Assembly (NCBI GenBank): GCA_002696025.1
Contig: NZQU01000052.1
Location: 1-11,275, forward strand
Direction: 5' to 3'
From: Crocinitomicaceae bacterium
Lineage (GTDB): Bacteria > Bacteroidota > Bacteroidia > Flavobacteriales_D > Crocinitomicaceae
Length of the DNA stretch: 11,275 bases
Below the pieces are notes generated by a model, which ran no database searches, was not told the origin of the DNA, and was given only the letters and a program-made list of their open reading frames with translations. Each line of letters begins with the position of its first letter. Positions within the stretch are counted from its first letter, which is position 1. A program made the translations under genes and the position numbers. Of the stretch, positions 1 to 6,037 are shown one piece after another.

Positions 1-90
1 ATAAACCATATTGGAATGCATATGAACTAATTGCTCAAAAGCCTTCCTATCTCCTTTAATAAGGAGTAATAGTAAATCTTTATCTTCCAA
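1..90 (-). CDS. ECF-type RNA polymerase sigma factor, N-terminal 30 codons (partial)
   Basis: The minus strand reads from TTG at 90-88 to the window edge without a stop. The 30 residues have the pattern of the start of sigma-70 region 2 in ECF sigma factors: a DLLLLLIKGDRKAFEQL segment followed by HMHSNMVY, matching the family pattern of a hydrophobic/acidic helix, then a GD..AF..L turn and a ..Y...VY helix. Such proteins bind core RNA polymerase and direct it to a small regulon, often under an anti-sigma factor. TTG is the only usable start, because an in-frame TAA lies four codons upstream and no ATG or GTG intervenes. The gene is 42 bases downstream of a small membrane-protein gene on the same strand, so the two may be co-transcribed. 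The rest of the protein, including region 4, is outside the window. The family call is fairly secure; the subgroup and target genes cannot be known. Confidence 0.75.
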   Translation of the reverse strand, partial: MEDKDLLLLLIKGDRKAFEQLVHMHSNMVY

Positions 91-132
91 ACTTAATAAT
101 TACAGTATAAATCAATTAGTGAAATATAAGTA

Positions 133-297
133 TTATTTGCCTAGATGAAGTGAATTTATTTCGGTTTTATTGTTGTGTTTTGCATTTTGTTGTTTTTCAA
201 ATTTTTGAGAATGAAAAAAGCCCAGAACGCCAACTAACAGTGTGATTAAAACCATTGAAATAAATAAAATATCCTTAGGATAGAGAATAGGTTTCAT
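133..297 (-). CDS. Small single-pass membrane protein, 54 aa, unrecognised
   Basis: An ATG at 297-295 opens a 54-codon frame ending in TAA at 135-133. The protein begins MKPILYPKD, followed by one clear hydrophobic segment (about residues 10-28, from ILFISMVLI to VLGFF) and a hydrophilic tail rich in Lys, Gln and Asn (about 29-54). This is the layout of a one-helix membrane protein and is unlikely in random AT-rich sequence. It ends 42 bases before the TTG of the ECF sigma factor on the same strand, and porQ runs away in the other direction. I do not recognise a family. A role linked to the sigma factor, for example as a small membrane partner, is only an inference from position. Because the frame is short, a chance ORF remains possible, although the compact helix-plus-tail composition argues for a gene. 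Confidence 0.5.
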   Translation of the reverse strand: MKPILYPKDILFISMVLITLLVGVLGFFHSQKFEKQQNAKHNNKTEINSLHLGK

Positions 298-441
298 AGT
301 AATAATTGGTTTTGGTTTAGTATAACTATTAACGATGAAATTGTTACAATATTGTCTTTAATTAAGAATAACTCTTTTCAAATTATAATAATTTATATTC
401 AGCATATGCAATTTTAAATAATATTTTTACGTTCTTTGGAT
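298..441. promoter_or_regulatory. Divergent intergenic region upstream of porQ and the small membrane gene
   Basis: This 144-base AT-rich stretch separates two divergent genes and must hold promoters for both. Bases 340-355 contain overlapping inverted repeats: ATTGT (340-344), ACAAT (346-350), ATTGT (351-355). The last two form the perfect 10-base palindrome ACAATATTGT at 346-355, which could be an operator half-site cluster. On the plus strand, GTTCTTTG at 431-438 is a weak match (two mismatches) to the Bacteroidota -7 element TAnnTTTG, only three bases before the porQ ATG. I see no convincing -33 element and no exact -7 element on either strand. Confidence 0.3.
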
Positions 442-1518
442 ATGCATTTAAAACATTTAATAAGCTGCATCTTTGTTTGTTTTTTAGGTTCTTTTTTAGG
501 CCAATCAGGCGGGCTAAATTCATTTGCTTTTTTAAACCTAGACTATTCTGCTAGAAATGCTGCACTTGCTGGAACAGCTATATCTCTTCAAACTGATGAC
601 ATCAACCTTGCTATTTCAAATCCATCGCTTCTAAATAGCGACATGCATAAAAAAATTGCTTTCAATCATGCCATTCTTTCTGGAGGAATCAATTATGGAA
701 TGGTTTCATATGCACATCAATTAAAAAAAGGAACCATCGCTGGTTCATTAAAATACAATGATTATGGTAAAATGATCATGACCGAATCTAATGGAATTGC
801 AATTGGTGAATTTAGGCCTTTTGAATACATTCTTGGATTAAGTTATGGTTATCAATTAAATCCTAATATTTCAGTTGGAGCAAGTGTTAATCTGATAGGT
901 TCTCACTTAGAAAGCTATAGTGCTTTTGGTGCATCGATTGATCTGGCTGGAACTTACATGCATGTTAACAAACTGTTTAGCGTGTCTGCTATATTTAAAA
1001 ATGCAGGTTTTAAGTTTAAAGATTACACTTCAAATGACTCAGGGATTTTACCTGCCGACATGCAATTGGCCCTATCCTATAAGCTGAAACATGCTCCTTT
1101 TAGATTTTCAATGTTAATACACAAACTCAATCAGTGGAACCTTGATTATGTTGATCCCAATGCGCAACCTACATACGACCCTCTTACAGGGAATCTAATA
1201 CCTGTTCCTACAATTAGTTTTATAGAAAATCTTGCAAGACATTTTGCGTTTTCTGCAGAATTAAATATGTCTAAAAATATCCACTTAAGAATGGGACTTA
1301 ACTATTTAAGAAGGCAAGAACTCAAGCTTACAGACAGACCAGGCATGTCTGGGTTTACCTTAGGAGCGGGATTTAATTTTAGCAAAATAAGAATAGATTA
1401 TGCTTTTACAATATACTCTAGAGCGGGATTTAATAACTTATTATCTATATCTACTCCACTAGATAAATGGAGAAAAGAAAAGAAAATTATACGTGTAATA
1501 ACAACTCCTGCTTTTTAA
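442..1518 (+). CDS. porQ: Type IX secretion system protein PorQ
   Basis: PorQ is an outer-membrane beta-barrel protein of the T9SS. In Porphyromonas gingivalis it belongs to the attachment complex with PorU, PorV and PorZ, which processes cargo proteins and anchors them to the cell surface. From the ATG at 442 the protein has 358 residues, usual for the family. It opens with a signal peptide (MHLKHLISCIFVCFLGSFLG, probably cut near residues 20-21), followed by the PorQ signature GGLNSFAFLNLDYSARNAAL and an 'NPSLL' motif near residue 60. The rest alternates short amphipathic strands with aromatic ends and Gly-rich turns, as in a barrel, and has a late RRQELKL segment. A TTG at 436 would add two residues; ATG is preferred. 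The stop is one base before the cmk ATG, which indicates co-transcription and probably coupled translation. Confidence 0.88.
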   Translation: MHLKHLISCIFVCFLGSFLGQSGGLNSFAFLNLDYSARNAALAGTAISLQTDDINLAISNPSLLNSDMHKKIAFNHAILSGGINYGMVSYAHQLKKGTIAGSLKYNDYGKMIMTESNGIAIGEFRPFEYILGLSYGYQLNPNISVGASVNLIGSHLESYSAFGASIDLAGTYMHVNKLFSVSAIFKNAGFKFKDYTSNDSGILPADMQLALSYKLKHAPFRFSMLIHKLNQWNLDYVDPNAQPTYDPLTGNLIPVPTISFIENLARHFAFSAELNMSKNIHLRMGLNYLRRQELKLTDRPGMSGFTLGAGFNFSKIRIDYAFTIYSRAGFNNLLSISTPLDKWRKEKKIIRVITTPAF

Positions 1519-1519
1519 A

Positions 1520-2206
1520 ATGACAAATAAAATCACAATCGCTGTAGATGGCCATTCCTCTTGTGGGAAAAGCACCCTTGCAAAAGATCTTGCTCGAAAA
1601 TTAAACTACAGCTACATAGATTCTGGAGCCATGTATAGAGCGGTAACTTTGTATGCTCTTAGAAAAGAAATAAGCGGAGTTAATGCCCATCATATTAAGC
1701 AACACTTAGACAATATTAACATCCATTTTGAAACCAATGAACAAGGCCTTTCTGCTGTTTATTTAAATAATGAAAATGTTGAAAGTGAAATTAGAATGAA
1801 ACATGTGGCAGAATCAGTTTCTAGGATAGCCGAAATAAAAGAGGTAAGAGAAAAACTGGTTATGGAACAAAGGAAACTTGGCAAATCTGGAGGCATTGTA
1901 ATGGATGGTCGTGACATTGGAAGTGTCGTATTTCCCAACGCAGAACTAAAGTTTTTTATTACAGCAGATATTGATGTAAGAACAGAAAGAAGATTTTCCG
2001 AAATGAAAGAAAAAGGATTGTCGATTTCAAAAAAAGAAGTTGAGAGTAATTTAACTCAAAGAGATAAAATTGACAGTAGCAGAAAAGAAAGCCCCCTAAT
2101 AAAAGTAAAAGAAGCTATTGAAATTAACAACTCAAATCTAAGCAAAGAAGAGCAGCTTGAATTGGCATTAAAAATAGTTCAAGAAACCATTGATAAACTA
2201 TCTTAG
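1520..2206 (+). CDS. cmk: (d)CMP kinase (cytidylate kinase)
   Basis: This cytoplasmic enzyme phosphorylates CMP and dCMP with ATP to give CDP and dCDP, in pyrimidine nucleotide recycling. The 228-residue length is usual for the family. Visible motifs are a Walker A loop GHSSCGKST at residues 11-19 (the SSCGKST form is common in Bacteroidota), the nucleotide-binding SGAMYRAVT at 35-43, VMDGRDIGSVVFP at 127-139 for the CMP-binding region, and the lid and end region RDKIDSSRKESPL at 181-193 with the family's paired Asp and Arg residues. The ATG is one base after the porQ stop, with no Shine-Dalgarno sequence, so expression probably depends on porQ transcription. The last nine bases overlap the 3' end of the minus-strand methyltransferase gene. 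All key residues are present, so the enzyme should be active. Confidence 0.95.
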   Translation: MTNKITIAVDGHSSCGKSTLAKDLARKLNYSYIDSGAMYRAVTLYALRKEISGVNAHHIKQHLDNINIHFETNEQGLSAVYLNNENVESEIRMKHVAESVSRIAEIKEVREKLVMEQRKLGKSGGIVMDGRDIGSVVFPNAELKFFITADIDVRTERRFSEMKEKGLSISKKEVESNLTQRDKIDSSRKESPLIKVKEAIEINNSNLSKEEQLELALKIVQETIDKLS

Positions 2207-2953
2207 AATAAAGTGCTCTTTTTGTTGATGACTTCTTCTAAATGCAAGACCAAATCTAAATAAATCAACAGTTACATTAAACTCTTGTGATAATTGAACC
2301 TTCTTCCAAGCTCTATTCATTGAGTTACTCCATCGAATATCATCAATTATAAACATAGTTTCTTCAGAAGAAAATGGCAATAGTTTATTAATATAAGTCA
2401 ACAAGGCATCACCATCATGATGACCATCAATATATATTAAATCGAAAAGACCAGAAATATTATTTTGAATGTAATCATCAAAAGATGAACAATAAAAATG
2501 AACTTGATCATTTACAAGGTTTTCTTTTGCTATATCAAGTGTATTTTCACATGCTTCTACAGATGTGATTTCTGATCCTGAAGATCCATTTATTAAATGA
2601 ATAGTTCCCACTCCTAATGAAGTGCCAAATTCAAGTATTCTTTTAGGTTGATGAAAGGATGAAAGTTTGTAAAGATAGTCTGCTGTTTTACCTCTTGATG
2701 AACTGTTTTTAAAAATATCACAAACTTTCCTTGAGTGATTCATTTTTTTTGAACCTGCACCAAAATCATTGATTATGATTTGTCTTTTATCAAGTGATAA
2801 CTTTTTATATAAATTATTCCTTCTTTTTTTGAAATCAGAATTGATTGACTTTTGAGATAAATAATCTGAGATTTCATAAATAAATGGCGAATGAATTCCA
2901 TGTCTTTTCTTGGATTTCATCCAATATTTAATATATTCGGCAACTATATTCAC
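2198..2953 (-). CDS. Class I SAM-dependent methyltransferase (O-methyltransferase-like)
   Basis: The 251-residue protein carries a Rossmann-type SAM fold: motif I ILEFGTSLGVGTIHL at residues 106-120, the acidic residue after strand 2 at E133 (SVEACE), and DLIYIDGHHDGDALL at 171-185, where the IDGHH pattern is typical of the Methyltransf_24/O-methyltransferase group and may bind metal or substrate. A second acidic pair, IIDDIRW, lies at 202-208. The N-terminus has a KSKKRHGIHSPFIYEI segment (13-28) that I associate with a conserved Bacteroidota methyltransferase family of unknown substrate. The start is GTG at 2953-2951; no ATG fits upstream, and the first internal Met (residue 12) would cut the conserved N-terminal helix. 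The gene is alone on its strand, overlapping cmk tail-to-tail and diverging from the DUF4301 gene. Its substrate is unknown. Confidence 0.85.
   Translation of the reverse strand: MNIVAEYIKYWMKSKKRHGIHSPFIYEISDYLSQKSINSDFKKRRNNLYKKLSLDKRQIIINDFGAGSKKMNHSRKVCDIFKNSSSRGKTADYLYKLSSFHQPKRILEFGTSLGVGTIHLINGSSGSEITSVEACENTLDIAKENLVNDQVHFYCSSFDDYIQNNISGLFDLIYIDGHHDGDALLTYINKLLPFSSEETMFIIDDIRWSNSMNRAWKKVQLSQEFNVTVDLFRFGLAFRRSHQQKEHFILR
2910..2939 (+). promoter_or_regulatory. Candidate promoter of the DUF4301 gene, inside the methyltransferase 5' end
   Basis: TTG at 2910-2912 (-33 type) and TATATTCG at 2932-2939 (one mismatch to TAnnTTTG) are 19 bases apart, within the range reported for Bacteroidota promoters. 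The leader to the ATG at 2981 would be about 35 bases. The site lies within the opposing coding sequence. This is a motif match only. Confidence 0.35.
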
Positions 2954-2957
2954 AATA

Positions 2958-2988
2958 CAAAGAAAACCATAATTACATCGATGTCAAA
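2958..2988 (-). promoter_or_regulatory. Candidate promoter of the methyltransferase gene, overlapping the DUF4301 start
   Basis: Read on the minus strand, TTTG (complement of 2985-2988) is followed after 19 bases by TTTCTTTG (complement of 2958-2965), one mismatch from TAnnTTTG. The GTG start at 2953 is only four bases further on, so the transcript would have essentially no leader. The -33 element would lie in codons 2-3 of the DUF4301 gene. Confidence 0.4.
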
Positions 2989-4363
2989 CTCTAATGAAAA
3001 TATTGATATTCAAAGAGAAAAAGTTTTTAAATCATCACCACTTATTTCTCTTGTCTCACCATGTAAAATTGATGATGGTATTATTCAACTTAAATCGAAT
3101 GAAGAAGATGAATATATAGGTTTTTTTGATGACCAAGCAAATGACATTTCATATTTTATTCCGGCATCAGGTTCAGGATCTCGAATGTTTCAATTTATAT
3201 TTGATTACTTATCAAAAAACAAAAGTTCTGATGAAATTAATTTACTGATTAATTCCATTGAAGAATTTGCCTTTTTTAATAAGTTCAATGAAGAAATTCA
3301 AAATCAAATTAAAAATAATGAATTAGATACACAGGAGATACTGTCTTTAATTATAAATAAATCCGGGCTTAATTTAGCGACTTTACCAAAAGGACTCATT
3401 CCATTTCATAATGTCAAAAACAAAGCACTAAACCCATTTCAAGAACAAATTCTTCAAGGTTTAGAACTAAATAAAAACGCCAAGTTTCATTTTACAATTC
3501 AAGAGGAATTTGAAAAAGAAATAAAAGAAAGTATTGCTGAATTAAATATTGATATAAATTCTATTGATTTTTCATATCAAGATAAAAACACAAATTCTTT
3601 TGCATTCAAATTAAATGGTAAAGTCCTTTTAACAAATGAAAACACCCCATTAACTAGACCCGCTGGTCATGGAGCTCTCATTCACAATTTAAACACAATT
3701 AATAGCGAATATGTTTTTATAAAAAACATCGATAACGTCCAGCATTTTGATAAAAAAAATGCAGCATTGAAAACATGGAAAGTTTTATCAGGCTTGCTGA
3801 TGAAATTTAAGCAAGATGGAAGGGAATTATTAAAAAACCCATCCATTGAAGCATTCCATGAATTCAATAAAAAATACAACTTTTGTTCTGATCAAATAAT
3901 TAATGAAATTTCAGACTTAGAAGAAATAAAAACTATGCTAAACAGACCATCTCGAATCTGTGGAATGGTAAAAAATGAAGGCTTACCTGGAGGTGGACCT
4001 TTTTGGACGAAACAAAACAATACAATAAGCAAACAAATTATTGAAAAAGCTCAAATTTCTGATCAAGCTGAACAATTGAATATTCTTAGTGAAAGTTCAC
4101 ATTTTAATCCGGTTTTAATTGTTGCATCTCCTTTTGACATGGTAGGCAACAAACTTGATCTAACAGAATTTATTGATGATGAAAGCTATTTCATAGTTAA
4201 TAAAAATCAAGAAGGAAATGACATTAAGTATATGGAATTACCTGGTTTGTGGAATGGTGCTATGTCGAATTGGAACACCATATTTATTGAAGTTTCATCT
4301 AATAGTTTCAGCCCTGTAAAATCTGTAACTGATTTACTAAAACCGCTGCATAAAAAGCTCTAA
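2981..4363 (+). CDS. DUF4301 family protein, nucleotidyltransferase-like
   Basis: This 460-residue protein matches DUF4301, a family found mainly in Bacteroidota with no assigned reaction. PASGSGSRMF at residues 61-70 resembles the GxGSRM nucleotide-binding loop of sugar-1-phosphate nucleotidyltransferases. RPAGHGAL at 226-233, followed by KNIDN at 248-252, recalls the GHG and NxDN uridine-binding elements of UDP-sugar pyrophosphorylases, and GLPGGGPFW lies at 334-342. I therefore infer a GT-A-like cytoplasmic nucleotidyltransferase fold; the substrate is unknown. ATG 2981 is chosen because the 30 codons upstream in this frame run through the opposing methyltransferase's start region and do not look like protein (IFNIFGNYIHNT), and because homologues begin near a short polar leader. 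It is divergent from the methyltransferase by 27 bases. The next plus-strand gene has its own -7 element. Confidence 0.85.
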   Translation: MSNSNENIDIQREKVFKSSPLISLVSPCKIDDGIIQLKSNEEDEYIGFFDDQANDISYFIPASGSGSRMFQFIFDYLSKNKSSDEINLLINSIEEFAFFNKFNEEIQNQIKNNELDTQEILSLIINKSGLNLATLPKGLIPFHNVKNKALNPFQEQILQGLELNKNAKFHFTIQEEFEKEIKESIAELNIDINSIDFSYQDKNTNSFAFKLNGKVLLTNENTPLTRPAGHGALIHNLNTINSEYVFIKNIDNVQHFDKKNAALKTWKVLSGLLMKFKQDGRELLKNPSIEAFHEFNKKYNFCSDQIINEISDLEEIKTMLNRPSRICGMVKNEGLPGGGPFWTKQNNTISKQIIEKAQISDQAEQLNILSESSHFNPVLIVASPFDMVGNKLDLTEFIDDESYFIVNKNQEGNDIKYMELPGLWNGAMSNWNTIFIEVSSNSFSPVKSVTDLLKPLHKKL

Positions 4364-4383
4364 AAAAACCAATATTTCTTTTT

Positions 4384-4391
4384 TATCTTTG
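4384..4391 (+). promoter_or_regulatory. Bacteroidota -7 promoter element TATCTTTG for the FkbM gene
   Basis: This is an exact match to TAnnTTTG, 21 bases after the DUF4301 stop and 18 bases before the TTG start at 4410. No clear -33 TTG lies 17-20 bases upstream. It overlaps another in-frame TTG at 4389, which therefore cannot be the start if the promoter is used. Confidence 0.5.
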
Positions 4392-4409
4392 CCTCATCAA
4401 ATTATTTTT

Positions 4410-5138
4410 TTGAAAAATCTTATTAAATACATCCTTCAAAAAATACTCGGCATCAACCGATACTTATTTTTATTTTCTAGATTTAAAATCAAAACCCTTC
4501 ATAATGATCGAAATGAAAAAGATTTTTTTCATTTTATATCTCTTTTAAAAAATAAAGATGGTGTTATAATTGATATTGGTGCCAATATTGGAATCATGTC
4601 ATACCATCTTGCAAAAAGCTTTCCAAACAAGATCATTCATGCAATTGAGCCTATACCATGCAACATCAAAGTATTAAATAAAATAAAAAAGTGCTACAAA
4701 TTAGATAAGCTTAATATTCACCCCATTGCTCTTGGAAATTCATCAGCTGATATTGAAATGATTTTGCCTAAAGAAGGTGGGGCTATCCAACAGGGTCTTA
4801 GTCATGTTAAGCATGAAGAAATTACTGAATGGAATAATGGAGAGCAAATCAAAGTAAGTCAAAAAAAATTAGATGATGTTTTTAAAGGAATTGCTGTTTG
4901 TGGAATTAAAATTGATGTTGAAAATTATGAATATTATACATTAAAAGGGGGTGTCAATATAATTAAAACTCATAATCCAATTATTTACTGTGAATTGTGG
5001 GACAATAAAAACAGAAGTAAATGTTTTGAGTTAATCCTCTCTTTAAATTATAAAATATATGTTTTAATTAAAGATAAACTTGAAAATTATGACCCTTCAA
5101 AACATGATAAGCAAAATTTCTTTTTTATTCCTTCATAA
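4410..5138 (+). CDS. FkbM family methyltransferase
   Basis: FkbM-type enzymes transfer a methyl group from SAM to an oxygen, often on sugars or small molecules of polysaccharide and secondary metabolism. From TTG 4410 the protein has 242 residues. Seen are SAM motif I VIIDIGANIGIMSYHLA (about 52-68), the acidic EP after strand 2 at residues 80-81 (HAIEPIP), and the characteristic late motif GIKIDVENYEYYTLKGG (165-181), where the family usually has IKIDVEGxE, so Asn replaces Gly here. YCELWDN follows at 193-199. There is no signal peptide, so it is cytoplasmic. No in-frame ATG lies before motif I; a TTG seven codons upstream lies inside the -7 element, hence the start chosen. The acceptor is unknown. 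It lies between a nucleotidyltransferase-like gene and an envelope operon, which fits glycan modification without proving it. Confidence 0.87.
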   Translation: MKNLIKYILQKILGINRYLFLFSRFKIKTLHNDRNEKDFFHFISLLKNKDGVIIDIGANIGIMSYHLAKSFPNKIIHAIEPIPCNIKVLNKIKKCYKLDKLNIHPIALGNSSADIEMILPKEGGAIQQGLSHVKHEEITEWNNGEQIKVSQKKLDDVFKGIAVCGIKIDVENYEYYTLKGGVNIIKTHNPIIYCELWDNKNRSKCFELILSLNYKIYVLIKDKLENYDPSKHDKQNFFFIPS

Positions 5139-5166
5139 AAACAAATTACAATCTCTTAAAATAATG

Positions 5167-5174
5167 TACTTTTG
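5167..5174 (+). promoter_or_regulatory. Bacteroidota -7 promoter element TACTTTTG for the three-gene operon
   Basis: This is an exact TAnnTTTG match, eight bases before the ATG at 5183 and within the 44-base gap after the FkbM gene. Transcription would begin only a few bases before the start codon. No good -33 TTG is seen 17-20 bases upstream. The three following genes are closely spaced and probably share this promoter. Confidence 0.5.
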
Positions 5175-5182
5175 CGTCCGAA

Positions 5183-5419
5183 ATGAGACTTGTTAAGAAA
5201 ATACCTCACGATAGATATCTAATTGAGATTCACGAATATAATAGCAAATATATTCTAAATATCACCTTAGATGCTTACGAACAAATATATAAGATTCCTA
5301 TTCAAGAAATTTCTTCCTTAGAAAGGATAGAAGACTTAATTAATGAAGAGTTTTTATCAAAAAATTTAAAACGTTTTGTTGAAATGAGACAAGACTGGAC
5401 AAAACTTAATCAAAAATAA
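5183..5419 (+). CDS. Conserved 78-aa hypothetical protein, first gene of the OmpH/DUF4924 operon
   Basis: The 78-residue protein has no signal peptide or membrane segment. It starts with KKIPHDRYLIEIHEYNSKYI, which looks like two short beta strands around a turn, continues with further strand-like sequence (NITLDAYEQIYKIPI), and ends in a helix (about 48-75) containing LKRFVEMRQDW. The beta-beta-beta then alpha layout suggests a small globular cytoplasmic protein. It resembles short hypothetical proteins I associate with Bacteroidota, but I cannot attach a named family or function. It is followed after 14 bases by the OmpH-like lipoprotein gene, and an exact -7 element lies just before its ATG, so it is probably the promoter-proximal gene of this operon. 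Confidence 0.75.
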   Translation: MRLVKKIPHDRYLIEIHEYNSKYILNITLDAYEQIYKIPIQEISSLERIEDLINEEFLSKNLKRFVEMRQDWTKLNQK

Positions 5420-5433
5420 ATAAACACTAAATA

Positions 5434-6030
5434 ATGAAAAATATACTAATTTACTTCCCATTGATATTATTAAGCATCTTATCTTGTAAATCAGAAGAGA
5501 AAGAAGTTAAAAAATCAACTACCCCTAGTGTTCCTGTTAAAGATCCTGAAGGACTTAAAATTGCATTTTACAATAGCGACTCATTAAAATCAAAATACAC
5601 TTATTTTGTCAATCAAGAAAAAATAATTACTCAAAAACAAAATTCTTTCGAAAGTGAAATAAAAAAGAAAGAAAATAATTTTAAAAATTTCATCTCAAGA
5701 AATGAGAAAAGAGCTCAAAATGGAGAGCTTTCTCAAAATGAGATTGGTAGCCTTCAACAAAAAGCACAAGAAATGCAGCAAAATATATTAGCATTTCAAC
5801 AAAACAAAGGAGCTCAAATAGAACAAGAAGCCATAGAACTTATGAATGCTATTAGTAAAAAAGTAGAGAAATATGCTGATGAATTTTGTAAAAAAAATAA
5901 AATAGATATCCTTCTTATACATGGTCAAGGTGGGCAATTTGGATACATTAATGATTCAATGGAAGTCACCAATGAATTCATTAACTTTTTAAATGAAAAG
6001 CAAAAAGATATTGATAAGGATTTAAAATAA
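5434..6030 (+). CDS. OmpH/Skp family lipoprotein
   Basis: Skp/OmpH proteins are periplasmic chaperones that hold unfolded outer-membrane proteins. This 198-residue protein has a lipoprotein signal: a hydrophobic stretch (4-17) ending ILSC with Cys18 as the lipidated residue, followed by an acidic/basic KSEEKEVKK linker. The OmpH domain starts at LKIAFYNSDSLKSKY (41-55), continues as a long Gln/Lys/Glu-rich coiled coil (about 60-150), and ends with the returning strand CKKNKIDILLIHGQGGQFGY and the motif INDSMEVTNEFINFLNE (172-188), matching the family's usual 'D.S.D.T..V...LN'. Classical Skp is soluble, so lipid anchoring is a variation, although lipidated OmpH-like proteins occur in Bacteroidota. 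The ATG is 14 bases after the 78-aa gene, and the DUF4924 gene starts seven bases after the stop. Confidence 0.85.
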   Translation: MKNILIYFPLILLSILSCKSEEKEVKKSTTPSVPVKDPEGLKIAFYNSDSLKSKYTYFVNQEKIITQKQNSFESEIKKKENNFKNFISRNEKRAQNGELSQNEIGSLQQKAQEMQQNILAFQQNKGAQIEQEAIELMNAISKKVEKYADEFCKKNKIDILLIHGQGGQFGYINDSMEVTNEFINFLNEKQKDIDKDLK

Positions 6031-6037
6031 TATCCAC

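Noticed and set aside
1..90. Naming the sigma factor SigP
   Set aside because: Only 30 residues are visible, all in a segment shared by most ECF sigma factors, so a subgroup name would be a guess.
436..441. TTG start for PorQ two codons before the ATG
   Set aside because: TTG is rarer, it would lie inside the TTTG promoter-like motif, and the ATG at 442 gives a complete signal peptide.
2891..2980. Longer N-terminus for the DUF4301 protein starting at ATG 2891
   Set aside because: The extra 30 codons lie in the region opposite the methyltransferase start, do not resemble the family, and would overlap the candidate promoter 2910-2939. ATG 2981 gives a natural start.
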